Shown here one piece after another: positions 28,814 to 38,377 of a DNA stretch of 64,000 bases. The stretch is from Billgrantia tianxiuensis (GTDB lineage Bacteria > Pseudomonadota > Gammaproteobacteria > Pseudomonadales > Halomonadaceae), in contig NZ_CP035042.1 of assembly GCF_009834345.1 (NCBI RefSeq), positions 4,216,001 to 4,280,000 of the forward strand. The letters run 5' to 3'. A program made the position numbers and the translations under genes. A model generated the notes under the pieces. The model was given only the letters and a program-made list of their open reading frames with translations, was not told where the DNA came from and did no database searches. How positions within the stretch are numbered: position 1 is the stretch's first letter; each line of letters starts with the position of its first letter.

Positions 28814-29802
28814 ATGAAAGCGCTGATACTTAAAGCATTTGGCGGCCCAGAATCGTTCGAGCTTAGTGAGGTAGCCAAGCCAGTGCCGCATGCGGGACAA
28901 GTTCTGGTGCGGGTACACGCAACCTCCATCAATCCGCTGGATTACCAGGTCCGACGTGGTGACTATCCCGAGCTGGTGTCACTACCGGCCATTACCGGGC
29001 ATGACGTGTCCGGCGTTGTCGAAGCGGTCGGGCCGGGTGTGACGAGCTTCATGCCAGGCGATGAAGTCTGGTACACCCCGCAGATTTTTGACGGCCCTGG
29101 AAGTTATGCCGAGTACCACGTTGCTGCCGAAGGCATTATCGGAAGAAGCCGCCCTCGCTGAGTCATCTCGAGGCGGCCAGCCTGACCCTGGTTGGCGGGA
29201 CGGTGTGGGAAGCGCTGGTCGTGCGTGCGGCGCTCAGGGTGGGAGAGAGCATCCTGGTGCACGGCGGCGCTGGCGGCGTCGGCCATGTGGCGATCCAGGT
29301 GGCAAAAGCCATGGGCGCCATGGTGTTCACCACCGTGCGCGACACAAACGTTGATTTCGTACGAAATATGGGTGCAGATGTGGTCATCGACTACGAGGAG
29401 GAGGATTACGTCGACGTCATCCTGCGGGAAACCGATGGCCACGGCGTCGATGTAGTGTTCGACACCATTGGAGGCAACACCTTGTCGCGCAGCCCCGACG
29501 CGCTTGCACAACTTGGCCGAGTGGTATCGATTGTGGACATTACTCAGCCACAAAACCTTGTGGAGGCCTGGGGCAAAAATGCTAGTTATCACTTCGTTTT
29601 CACCCGACAAAACCGCGGCAAACTGGACGAGTTGAGTGCGTTGGTAGCGCGCGGTCAGCTGCGTCCACATGTAGGCGCGGTGTACTCCCTAGCCGACATT
29701 CCAGTCGCTCACGCTCTGCTGGAGAGCCCCAAGAACGGTCTTCAGGGAAAGATCGCAATAGCAGTCGAGCCACAAGCTCATCTCGTCAGTGTGAATATTT
29801 AA
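28814..29802 (+). pseudogene. MDR-family quinone/zinc-type oxidoreductase, single-base frameshift
   Basis: Start ATG 28814 has GAGGA upstream. The first frame encodes the GroES-like domain ([55 protein letters not shown]) and stops at 29161. The cofactor domain continues in another frame with [20 protein letters not shown], the NADPH loop [19 protein letters not shown] and ends at 29802. Adding one A near 29143-29147 joins them ([12 protein letters not shown]) into a protein of about 329 residues. Such enzymes reduce quinones or enones. As with the neighbouring genes, a sequencing indel is a real alternative. Confidence 0.8.
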
Positions 29803-29831
29803 CCGTTGGACTCGACTTGAGGGAGCATCCA

Positions 29832-30022
29832 ATGATTTATGAAATCGCGCTACTGCCCGTTCGCAAAGAGCTTATTGAGCAGTTCAGGCGTGCATTCACC
29901 GAAGTTGCGCCTTTGCTCAGCCGCGCCAAGGGTTACGGCGGTCATATGCTCGCGCAAGGCATCGAAACACCAGAGTTATTCAACCTGATCGTGCGATGGC
30001 AGTCCCTTGAGGATCACACGCC
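29832..30022 (+). pseudogene. Antibiotic-biosynthesis-monooxygenase-domain protein, 3' truncated
   Basis: From ATG 29832 (GAGGGAG upstream) the frame reads MIYEIALLPVRKELIEQFRR and FNLIVRWQSLEDHTPG, the first two thirds of a small ABM-fold protein (family length about 100). At about 30016-30025 the similarity stops and the sequence switches to the C-terminal part of an unrelated alcohol dehydrogenase in another frame; the ABM frame closes at 30038. This looks like a deletion junction. Confidence 0.65.
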
Positions 30023-30379
30023 GGGGTCGCCAGCCTGATCCATACCGACAGGCACTATGCGCACCTGATCGAAGCGCTGAAACCACAGGGCCGCCTGGCA
30101 CTCATCGACGACCCCGAGCGGCTCGACGCGCTGCCCTTGAAGCGCAAGAGCCTGTCGCTGCACTGGGAGCTGATGTTCACCCGCGCCATATTCCAGACCA
30201 CGGACATGATCCGCCAGCACGAACTGCTGGAGCGCGTTGCCGCCCTGATCGACGAAGGCGTACTGAGGACCACCTTGGCCGAGCATTTCGGGCCCCTCGA
30301 CGTCGACAACATGCGCCGTGCCCACGCCCTGATCGAGAGCGGCCGTTCACGTGGCAAGATCGTGCTGGAAGGCTTCTAG
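30023..30379 (+). pseudogene. C-terminal fragment of a zinc-type alcohol dehydrogenase family protein
   Basis: The open frame encodes SLIHTDRHYAHLIEALKPQG, LALIDDPERLDALPLKRKSL, SLHWELMFTRAIFQTTDMI and a normal C-terminus SGRSRGKIVLEGF. These are characteristic of the last 115 or so residues of zinc-binding alcohol dehydrogenase family proteins (about 340 residues). The N-terminal two thirds are missing, replaced at the junction by the truncated ABM gene. Confidence 0.75.
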
Positions 30380-30442
30380 GACAGGCCTGCTGGTAGCTAA
30401 TCAACAATCCCGGAGAGACACAAGGCTTTGTGTGAGGGCGCG

Positions 30443-30523
30443 CCATCACGTCTGCTGGCTCGGGCTGCTGGCTGTGAAATACTCGCCGAGCTTTACCGGT
30501 TGGGTGAGGCCCCGCTCAGCTCG
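30443..30523 (+). pseudogene. Internal fragment of an AraC-family regulator
   Basis: The plus-strand frame reads PSRLLARAAGCEILAELYRL then GEAPLSS. It parallels PSRLLAQAAGCEILAELCRL in the intact AraC-type regulator at 35.0-36.1 kb. Only about 27 codons remain, adjoining the 3' end of the homoserine dehydrogenase gene. Confidence 0.65.
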
Positions 30524-31544
30524 ATGTTTTCTTGAGAGGTATCGGCCTGCCGCAACGAGACATGAGAATAAGCTCGAGGTCCTTCAGCGCGGCGGCGGCG
30601 GTGGCGAGCGGCTCCTTGCCTGAACCGATGGCAACGGTCTCGCCCATCGCATCGGTGATGATGCGTATTGCCTTGTCCTTTCCGCGCACATTCGCCAGCG
30701 GGTCGGCGAGGGGATAGGTCTTGATGCCGACGCTTGCGCGAATTTCACCATTCGAGTTCGTGAGATGGCCGACGAGCTTGGGGACGAGGCCTTGAGCATG
30801 CCACGCCTCGATGCGCTCACGGGTGACGGTCTGGATGCCTTCCACGGCAAGATCGTTCATCGTCAGCTCGGCCCCGATCCCGAAATTGGCGATGATAAGC
30901 AGCTTGCTGGCGGTATCCCAGCCCTCGGTGTCGTTGCGCGGGTCGGCCTCCGCGAAACCGCCCGCCTGCGCCTGCCGCAGCGCCTCGTCGAAGCCGAGTC
31001 CTCGCGTCGTCATTGCATCGAGCAAGAAATTGGTGGTGGCGTTGAGGATGCCCTCGATCTCGAGCACCCTGCAGCCCTTCAGGCTATGTTCGAGGAGATC
31101 GACCGTAGGCAAAGCGGCGGCTGCCGCGCCGCTGAGCTTCAGCATCACGCCCGAAGTCTGCGCGAGCGACCGTAGCTCTCGACCACTGTGGACTAACGCT
31201 CCCTTGGATATGACGATCGTGTCGCGCCCCGCTGATAGCGCCGAGCGAATGTAGGCAAGGCCTGGGCCTCCGGTGCGAAAATCACTCGGCCCTGCTTCGA
31301 TCAATATGTCGGCGCCACTCGCTTCAATGAAGTCCGGCCCCGACAGCCCAAATTCGAGTAAATCGAAACGCTCAGCTTCGAGGCCGTTCGCATCCACTAT
31401 ACCGGACCGCGAACCACAGACCGCAACCAGGCGCACATCCGTCCGATAGACCTGCCGATAGGCTTCGCGTCGGGAGAGGAGCAGATTGGCCGTGGCGCGG
31501 CCGACGCTTCCGAAACCCGCGATTGCAACTCTGGCAACATTCAT
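30516..31544 (-). CDS. Homoserine dehydrogenase-like oxidoreductase (no ACT domain)
   Basis: The 342-residue protein has an N-terminal Rossmann domain (VARVAIAGFGSVGRATANLL) and the homoserine-dehydrogenase catalytic domain: LSGAAAAALPTVDLLEHSLK, IEGILNATTNFLLDAM and the signature region GGFAEADPRNDTEGWDTASK. It lacks the C-terminal ACT regulatory domain of the housekeeping enzyme, and no threonine genes are nearby, so it may act on another beta-hydroxy acid or aldehyde. A good AAGGAT site precedes ATG 31544. The first serine motif reads IVISKGALVHSGREL, as in the family. Confidence 0.85.
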   Translation of the reverse strand: MNVARVAIAGFGSVGRATANLLLSRREAYRQVYRTDVRLVAVCGSRSGIVDANGLEAERFDLLEFGLSGPDFIEASGADILIEAGPSDFRTGGPGLAYIRSALSAGRDTIVISKGALVHSGRELRSLAQTSGVMLKLSGAAAAALPTVDLLEHSLKGCRVLEIEGILNATTNFLLDAMTTRGLGFDEALRQAQAGGFAEADPRNDTEGWDTASKLLIIANFGIGAELTMNDLAVEGIQTVTRERIEAWHAQGLVPKLVGHLTNSNGEIRASVGIKTYPLADPLANVRGKDKAIRIITDAMGETVAIGSGKEPLATAAAALKDLELILMSRCGRPIPLKKTSS

Positions 31545-31673
31545 GTATTGATCCTTTCACACCGAGCATGGCGGATAGCCTGCCAGTAACGTGACGCAAT
31601 TGTGCTCGGTCCTGCCACGGCTTTGGAATATTGGCCCTGAGCGGAATGCTCCGTTCAGGGCCATATGCTCACG

Positions 31674-32503
31674 TCATGAGCGAATGAATGCCAGCAGGTC
31701 GGCGTTCACGATCTCGGGGTGGGTAGCGAACAGACCGTGCGAAAGGCCCGGGTAGATTTTCAGTGTTCCGTCCCGCACCAGCTTGATCGCCTTATGCGCC
31801 GAGTTCTCGATCGGAACGATCTGGTCGTCTTCGCCGTGCAGGAAAAGAACCGGAACGGTGATCGCTTTCAGGTCCTCGGTAAAGTCGGTCTCGGAAAACG
31901 CCTTGATGCAGTCGTAATGCGCCTTCGCACCGCCGGCCATGCCCTGTCGCCACCAGTTGTCGATCAGGCCCTGGCTCACCTCCGCACCCTCGCGGTTGAA
32001 GCCGTAGAACGGGCCACTTGGGATACCTTTATAGAACTGCGCGCGGTTCCGGGCCAGCGCCTCGCGAAATCCGTCGAAAACTTCCATCGGGATGCCGTTC
32101 GGGTTCTTGTCGGACTTGACCATCACAGGGGGAACCGCGCCGATCAGCACAGCCTTGGCAACGCGGCCTGGCTCGGCTTGAGCGGCATAACGAGCGACCT
32201 CGCCCCCACCGGTCGAATGCCCGATATGGATGACATCACGGAGGTCCAGCGCTTTAACGATTGCTGCGACATCCGAGGCATACGTGTCCATTTCGTTACC
32301 CGTATCGGTTTGGTCCGAACGGCCATGGCCGCGCCTGTCATGTGCAATGACTCGATAGCCTTGAAACAGGAAGAACAACATCTGGCTGTCCCAGTCGTCG
32401 GCGCTCAGCGGCCAGCCGTGATGAAACATCATTGGCTGCGCGCCTTTCGGCCCCAGTCTTTGTAATAGAGATTGGTACCGTCGGATGTGGTAATTATAGT
32501 CAT
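31674..32503 (-). pseudogene. Alpha/beta hydrolase (haloperoxidase/esterase type), single-base frameshift near the start
   Basis: From ATG 32503 (AAGGAG upstream) the frame reads [18 protein letters not shown]; adding one C near 32449 continues to [20 protein letters not shown], giving 276 residues. The catalytic triad is visible: Ser is replaced by Thr in the nucleophile elbow [14 protein letters not shown] only if read as S-T (the elbow is G-H-S-T-G, so Ser is present), Asp in [12 protein letters not shown] and His in [11 protein letters not shown]. Non-heme chloroperoxidase-like members are esterases or perhydrolases. Apart from the lost base the gene is intact. Confidence 0.82.
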
Positions 32504-32623
32504 GACTGCGCTCCTTCTGGTTGAGATTAAGCAATTCTGGAGACGACAGGGTCAGGATGGTGGCATGGTGAGCGGTGTCGGCAGTTGAGCCGTGCCGTTC
32601 TCTATTTAAATAAATTCCATTGC

Positions 32624-32723
32624 GAACGAAAGCACCCAGTGGTTCCAGTCTGCTGACTCTAGCAAGCATGTTAACGAAGGACGGCGCGGAAGCTGCGGTT
32701 CAGTAGCCGATCTTGCGGTCAAT
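32624..32723 (+). repeat. Dispersed inverted repeat, copy C
   Basis: This is the inverted partner of copy B at 28541-28640: about 80% identical by eye, with 28 consecutive identical bases. On the minus strand it begins with the codons for EIDRKIG, followed by Tyr and a stop, paralleling VIDRKIGN at copy B. Confidence 0.7.
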
Positions 32724-32778
32724 TTCGGTGCGGTATCGCCCTTCGGTAAGTTCACAAGGTCCAGCGGCCACGCAACGC

Positions 32779-32883
32779 GTACATGTCGGCGATGACACTC
32801 TGCGAGCCGGCTCGCGCTTTCTCGCCATGGAATAACGGAGCGTTCGGATCGTTGCGAGCGACCGGCCGATCGATGATGCTGCT
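32779..32883 (-). pseudogene. Fragment of an Old Yellow Enzyme (alkene reductase)
   Basis: The minus-strand frame contains SSIIDRPVARNDPNAPLFHG and EKARAGSQSVIADMY, which align with TTIDRPTARNEPNIPFFHGE and QALAGWQNVIDGVHA of the intact enzyme at 36.7 kb. Only about 35 codons are left, with unrelated sequence on both sides. Confidence 0.7.
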
Positions 32884-33072
32884 GTGGAAAGAATCAGTCT
32901 CCCCCGTTTCCGGCCGTATTTGCAATCTTCTTTGATCCTGCCCTGTCACATGAATCGCATCGGCAGCAAGATCGGCACCAACGCAGCAGGTTGTGCGCCA
33001 CAAGGTTCAAAACCAATCACTAAACTTTGTTCCTGTGGCCCCTTTCGTTCCACTAATCAAAAGGATTTAAGC

Positions 33073-33726
33073 ATGAAATTTCGCAACGGTCTTGATTCTC
33101 TTCTCCGTCCTGAAGAATCGGTACTAGTGCTGATTGACCACCAGCCTTACCAGCTCGCGAATCTGAATAGCCATGAACCAACGATGGTGCTTAACAATTC
33201 GACGGCCCTGGCGAAGGCTGCCAAAGCCTTCAACGTTCCCACCATCCTGACAAGCGTGGTCGCTGCCCAGGGCGGCGACATCTTTTCTCAGATCACTGAT
33301 GTATTCCCTGGGCAGGAAATCATCGACCGCACCTGGGTCAACACCTGGGAAGACAAGCCGACCGTGGATGCGGTCAAGGCAACAGGCCGCAAGCAGCTGA
33401 TCATTGCAGGTCTATGGACCGAGGTGTGCGTTGCCATGCCTGCTATCCAGGCCGCTGGCGAGGGCTGGGACGTGACTGTAATCACGGATGCGTCGGGCGG
33501 TACGTCAGTGGAGGCCCACGAAGTTGCCATCCAGCGCATGATTGCGGCCGGCGTGAACATGATGACCTGGATGGCATTGGTTTCCGAATGGCAGCGAGAC
33601 TGGGCGCGGACCGAACACCTTGCAGAGGTGCTTGAGGTCGTGAAGCAGCATGGCGGTGGCAGCAGCATCGCTTACATGTGGGAGCAGCAGTTGCTCAATA
33701 CGCCGGTGCCTGGCAGCGCAGGATAA
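33073..33726 (+). CDS. Isochorismatase-fold cysteine hydrolase (YcaC-like)
   Basis: This is the intact 217-residue member of the family in this block. The catalytic Asp is in VLVLIDHQPYQLANLNSHEP, Lys is in ATGRKQLIIAG and Cys in GLWTEVCVAMPAIQA; VITDASGGTSVEAHEVAIQR and WQRDWARTEHL complete the YcaC signature. Substrate unknown; related proteins are often induced with oxidoreductases and pirins under chemical stress. An AAAAGGAT ribosome-binding site lies upstream of ATG 33073. A truncated relative lies at 38.2-38.3 kb. Confidence 0.9.
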   Translation: MKFRNGLDSLLRPEESVLVLIDHQPYQLANLNSHEPTMVLNNSTALAKAAKAFNVPTILTSVVAAQGGDIFSQITDVFPGQEIIDRTWVNTWEDKPTVDAVKATGRKQLIIAGLWTEVCVAMPAIQAAGEGWDVTVITDASGGTSVEAHEVAIQRMIAAGVNMMTWMALVSEWQRDWARTEHLAEVLEVVKQHGGGSSIAYMWEQQLLNTPVPGSAG

Positions 33727-33873
33727 CCTGAGCTGGGATGACGAGACTTTTCAGCGACGCGTCGCGAGAAAGCTAATGGTTGTTCGAGTCTCGTCATCCT
33801 TCTTACAAGAAGCCGTCATGCCATTGGCTATGACCGCAGCCAGCCCGGCTGGGTCAAAATAAAGGGCCGTAAA

Positions 33874-34585
33874 ATGTCCACAGCCAGCTTCCCTGTTGGC
33901 TTGGAAATGCATGTTTCTTATCCAAAGCTTCGAGTCATTCTGACGCTACTATCAGTGACGCAATTGAAATTCGAGCTCAAGGAAGGGTCATTTGCCCGAA
34001 TCGAGACGGTAGATATTCAGGTCGTGCCTCTCGGCAACAGCCTCTTCGCGGTAAGCTGGCAGGAGCAGAGTGGTGCGACGGTCACCAATGTTCAAGACTA
34101 TGATCGTGGTCTGATTCATTCACACGCAACCTTACCTGACGGCCAGTTTCTGCGGATGACCGGCGCATTTACGATCACACGCCCCGCAGATCGTACTTCT
34201 GATGATCGCCCTCAGCGCAATAAGGCGTTAGTGCTTGAAGCAATGACGTCACTTTTCCAACGCCACGATGCCTCGGCAGTCGAACGGCTCTACACGGAGA
34301 ATTACATCCAACATAATCCGAACATCCCACAGGGGGGTCGTTGAGACCCTGTCACCCTCCGTCCACTACGAGCCGGGCCTTATCATCGCCGAAGGCGATC
34401 TTGTCGCCATTCACGGCCGGATCCGAGGCTGGGCGGAAGAGCCGCAGGTGGTGATCGACATCTTCCGGGTCGAGGACGGCAAGCTAGCCGAGCACTGGGA
34501 TGTCTTGCAGAACGAAGTGCCGGCAGCGGCAGGCGCAGCCGGCATATCGATGTTCAATCCCGAGGAAGGTACTCATCGCGCTTGA
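33874..34585 (+). pseudogene. MoaF-like plus SnoaL-like fusion protein, internally deleted
   Basis: From ATG 33874 the first ~110 residues resemble a MoaF lipocalin-like domain (FPVGLEMHVSYPKLRVILTL and FAVSWQEQSGATVTNVQDYD). A SnoaL-type domain then begins (NKALVLEAMTSLFQRHDASA, LYTENYIQHNPNIPQG). At about 34320-34345 the frame is lost; the SnoaL domain resumes in another frame with LSPSVHYEPGLIIAEGDLVA and ends at 34585 (MFNPEEGTHRA). A stretch of coding sequence is probably missing at the junction, not only one base. SnoaL folds are small cyclase/isomerase-like proteins. Confidence 0.7.
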
Positions 34586-35046
34586 GGGGAATCAGCGTAG
34601 TCACCATGGACGAGCGGAGGTCCGCGAACGCACTGCGCAATCGATCAAGCTAGCGAAGCAACAGGAAACAATCATTGGTGATGATCTCGCCGCCGTCGAA
34701 ACCGGCGGTGATCTTGCTCCCTTTACAGCGTGGAAAGGGAGCGACCGGCGTGGTGAATTTCCCCATGGTGACTGTGGTGGCAGCCGATCCTGTATGCGTT
34801 CCGGATTTGGCAACACAGCTATTTGCGTGCCAGATCTACCGGGCGCTACAAGGATACGCTATACCTTAATCGCAAGGAAGAAATGTTATTTTTGGATGGC
34901 GACTCAAAGGAAGTGAATAGTGCGCAATATCCTTTCAATAAACAGCAGTACCTTTGACAAAGAGTAGGCATCGGTTATCCAGCTCAACAAACTCGACTCC
35001 TAAGTTTACATTGGCCTACGAAATACTCTGTATCTAACGGCCACTC
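34586..35046. other. Gene-poor stretch, no recognisable gene
   Basis: About 460 bp. I see open frames of up to 138 codons but none with a ribosome-binding site, a recognisable family or core-like codon use. The last 120 bp are A/T-rich and probably serve as the upstream region of the AraC-type regulator. Confidence 0.4.
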
Positions 35047-36108
35047 ATGACGACAGACGGATTTTTTCGTCATTATTTATTAACATGGCATGAAGAAAAT
35101 CCATCACTAAGACGAGGCCGAGGCCGGGTTCGCCTAATAGGGCCTGAGCGATATGAGGTGCATGCCGGCCCGAAAGCTCTCCGCATGAGTCAGTCTAAAA
35201 TACTAGAGGACACTACAGTGACAACAACAACCTATTCGTCCTTCACCCAATGGTACTGCGAGGGGCGCCTCGCCTCCTATGTACGCATGATGAAATCGCC
35301 CGGCGGAATCCTAAGTCTACTTGAGGCAGCGCAACCGGCCGGGGACATGTCCGACCCGGCCGTACCGGACCTCACTCTGTATCAGGACCTGCTCGGTGGC
35401 TGCCGTGTCAGCGGGAACATGGGAGGCGGACATTTCGATGTGATGAGCGAAAGGGGCGGTTTTTTTCTCGCCGCGCCGAACTTCGCCAATACGGTCATGG
35501 TCGATGCCAGCCATCAGCTTCGAAGTTTGTCGTTTCCTCTAACGCACTGGCAGAAAGTGCTCGATGAAGCCGCAGACGGACGGCTCTCGATGGAAAACAT
35601 GCGACTGAATAGAGGGTCATTTCACTCGCTGGCCATACAATCTGCGGTGCGGAATCTGTGGGCCTTGTCTGACGAGGAGGGGGTGCCGTCGCGTCTCCTG
35701 GCGCAGGCCGCCGGCTGCGAGATTCTCGCCGAACTGTGCCGGTTGAGCGGGACGCCGTTCGCGCCGACAAAGGGCGGCCTGGCCCCGTGGGCAAAGCGTC
35801 GCTGCATGGAACTGATGAGGGAACGACTTGCGGAAGACATCAGCCTCGATGAACTGGCAGCGGAGGTACAGCTCTCAACTTTTCATTTTGCACGCATGTT
35901 CAAGCAGAGCGTCGGTGTCCCGCCACGAGTCTACCTGACGGAACTGAGAGTGGAGAAAGCCAGCGAACTCCTTGAACTGACGGAGCTTTCGGTCACTGAG
36001 ATCGCCCAGGAGGTCGGGTACTCGTCGAATCAGGTTCTCGCCCGGGTATTCAAAAAGTATCGGCACATGAGCCCGACAGACTATCGCTGGGCAGTTCGAG
36101 ATACGTGA
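35047..36108 (+). CDS. AraC-family transcriptional regulator
   Basis: The C-terminal ~100 residues form a standard AraC DNA-binding domain with two helix-turn-helix units: DISLDELAAEVQLSTFHFAR with MFKQSVGVPPRVYL, and LSVTEIAQEVGYSSNQVLAR with VFKKYRHMSPTDYR. The N-terminal part has no family I can name. The start is uncertain: ATG 35047 has no good ribosome-binding site, and ATG 35185 (MSQSKILEDTTV) would give a 307-residue protein. Possible targets are the neighbouring hydrolase and reductase genes. A fragment of a close relative lies at 30.4 kb. Confidence 0.85.
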   Translation: MTTDGFFRHYLLTWHEENPSLRRGRGRVRLIGPERYEVHAGPKALRMSQSKILEDTTVTTTTYSSFTQWYCEGRLASYVRMMKSPGGILSLLEAAQPAGDMSDPAVPDLTLYQDLLGGCRVSGNMGGGHFDVMSERGGFFLAAPNFANTVMVDASHQLRSLSFPLTHWQKVLDEAADGRLSMENMRLNRGSFHSLAIQSAVRNLWALSDEEGVPSRLLAQAAGCEILAELCRLSGTPFAPTKGGLAPWAKRRCMELMRERLAEDISLDELAAEVQLSTFHFARMFKQSVGVPPRVYLTELRVEKASELLELTELSVTEIAQEVGYSSNQVLARVFKKYRHMSPTDYRWAVRDT

Positions 36109-36238
36109 ACTTGCGGCATCGAGCGCGCCGAGAGGCGCCCATTGCGAGGGGTAGTCGGCCTCATGCTCGAAGACCATGGTTCAGTTTCTAAGCCATATCA
36201 AGCAAGACCATAGCCTTCTCAAAATTGCACAGAGGCCG

Positions 36239-36634
36239 CTAGCAGCCCTCGGTTTCGTCCTCCAATGCCTGCTGGCGCGCATCGTAAATGCTTCGCGCCT
36301 TTTCGACTTCATGATGGTATTGCAGCGTCCACTGATGCAGCGCCTGAAAAGGCGCTTCAAGCGTTCGACCAAGCGGCGTAATCCGGTATTCCACGGCGAC
36401 CGGCGCCGATGCGATCACGCGGCGTTCGACGATGCCATTGCGCTCCAGCCGACGCAGCGTATGGCTCAGTGCCTTTTGAGTGATGCCTTCCAACTGACGC
36501 CTTAGCGCATTGAAGCGCAGAGGCTCGTTGCACAGTGCCGCCAGCACCAGTACTGACCACTTGTCTGCGATCTGGTCGAGAATCACGCGGCTGGGGCAAT
36601 CAGCCGCCGCCATCGGATAAGTTGAGTTGGGCAT
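36239..36634 (-). CDS. HxlR-family winged-helix regulator
   Basis: The 131-residue protein has the HxlR pattern: CPSRVILDQIADKWSVLVLA near the N-terminus (including the redox-capable Cys of this family), RFNALRRQLEGITQKALSHT and LRRLERNGIVERRV. Family members respond to electrophiles or aldehydes through that Cys and commonly control a divergent oxidoreductase. Here it is divergent from the Old Yellow Enzyme gene with about 100 bp between the starts, so repression of that gene is the simple model. GAGG precedes ATG 36634. Confidence 0.9.
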   Translation of the reverse strand: MPNSTYPMAAADCPSRVILDQIADKWSVLVLAALCNEPLRFNALRRQLEGITQKALSHTLRRLERNGIVERRVIASAPVAVEYRITPLGRTLEAPFQALHQWTLQYHHEVEKARSIYDARQQALEDETEGC

Positions 36635-36736
36635 GATGGTTTCCTCAAGGATACCTAGTGAGTTGAAAGTGGCCAGCGGGTATCTGGTATAAACCATATA
36701 CCACGATTAGAGACTCATCCATCACTGGGAGCATCC

Positions 36737-37858
<1,122 letters not shown>

Positions 37859-38056
37859 TCCGCAACTGTACGCCACAACAGGCTCGGGGCCGCTCCAGGG
37901 CAGCCCGAGCCAACGAAGTAGCGGGATTTATAGCATATGCTCGATTCCGCCAAGGGCGCGATGAGCCACTACTGCGATCGACGCCAGATGAAGCCGATCA
38001 TCGCACAGCGAAAAATGCATCGATAACCTCGCCCTAGACTACCATATGGGTTCGAC

Positions 38057-38215
38057 AAGCTCGGGGTTCGGCTGCGCAACGCAATCGAGTGCGACTTTGG
38101 CTGGCTCAAGGAGCTACAGCGAATCGCCACGCGCTATGACAAGCTGGCCCGTAGCTTTCGCACGAGGGTATGCCTGGCTTGTATAGAGCATTGCCTACGT
38201 GCCGACTTTCTAGAA
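38057..38215 (+). mobile_element. IS5-family transposase relic (C-terminal part)
   Basis: The plus-strand frame reads RLRNAIECDFGWLKELQRIA and TRYDKLARSFRTRVCLACIE, the typical C-terminal region of IS5-group DDE transposases, with the conserved Glu in NAIECDF. No N-terminal two thirds and no terminal inverted repeats are visible, so it is a dead remnant. It abuts the truncated hydrolase gene. Confidence 0.75.
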
Positions 38216-38223
38216 CAAATCCA

Positions 38224-38331
38224 GGGATCGTGGCTATTCAGATTGGCTAGCTGGCAAGGCTGGTGCTTTATCAGAACGAACGCCGTGTCTTGGGGACGAA
38301 CAAGTGTAGCCCGACTGTTATAAAGGTTCAT
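38224..38331 (-). pseudogene. N-terminal fragment of a third isochorismatase-fold hydrolase
   Basis: From ATG 38331 the minus-strand frame reads MNLYNSRATLVRPQDTAFVL and IKHQPCQLANLNSHDP, matching the first 36 residues of the intact gene at 33.1 kb. The catalytic Asp position is Lys (LIKHQP instead of LIDHQP). Similarity ends at the IS5 relic, so insertion and later deletion probably truncated it. Confidence 0.7.
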
Positions 38332-38377
38332 TATTGTAATTCTTAACAGCTACGCCGTGAAAGAGGGGAACACAGAA

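Larger units (their letters stand above)
32504..33072. other. Relic-bearing gap between the alpha/beta hydrolase and the second YcaC-like gene
   Basis: This 570-bp stretch has no intact gene. It contains repeat copy C, an Old Yellow Enzyme fragment (32779-32883, minus) and, on the minus strand just before copy C, a coding-like ending RYRTEIDRKIGY. The A/T-rich 33000-33070 segment probably carries the promoter of the following hydrolase. Confidence 0.55.
37859..38377. other. Gene-poor stretch with IS and hydrolase relics
   Basis: About 520 bp. It contains an imperfect hairpin (GGCTCGGG and CCCGAGCC, 37878-37918), an IS5-type transposase relic and a truncated isochorismatase-like gene. Nothing else is recognisable. 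Confidence 0.55.

Noticed and set aside
31674..32503. Loss of the nucleophile Ser in the alpha/beta hydrolase
   Set aside because: The elbow reads GHSTGG, so the Ser is present and the triad appears complete; only the frameshift near the start is abnormal.
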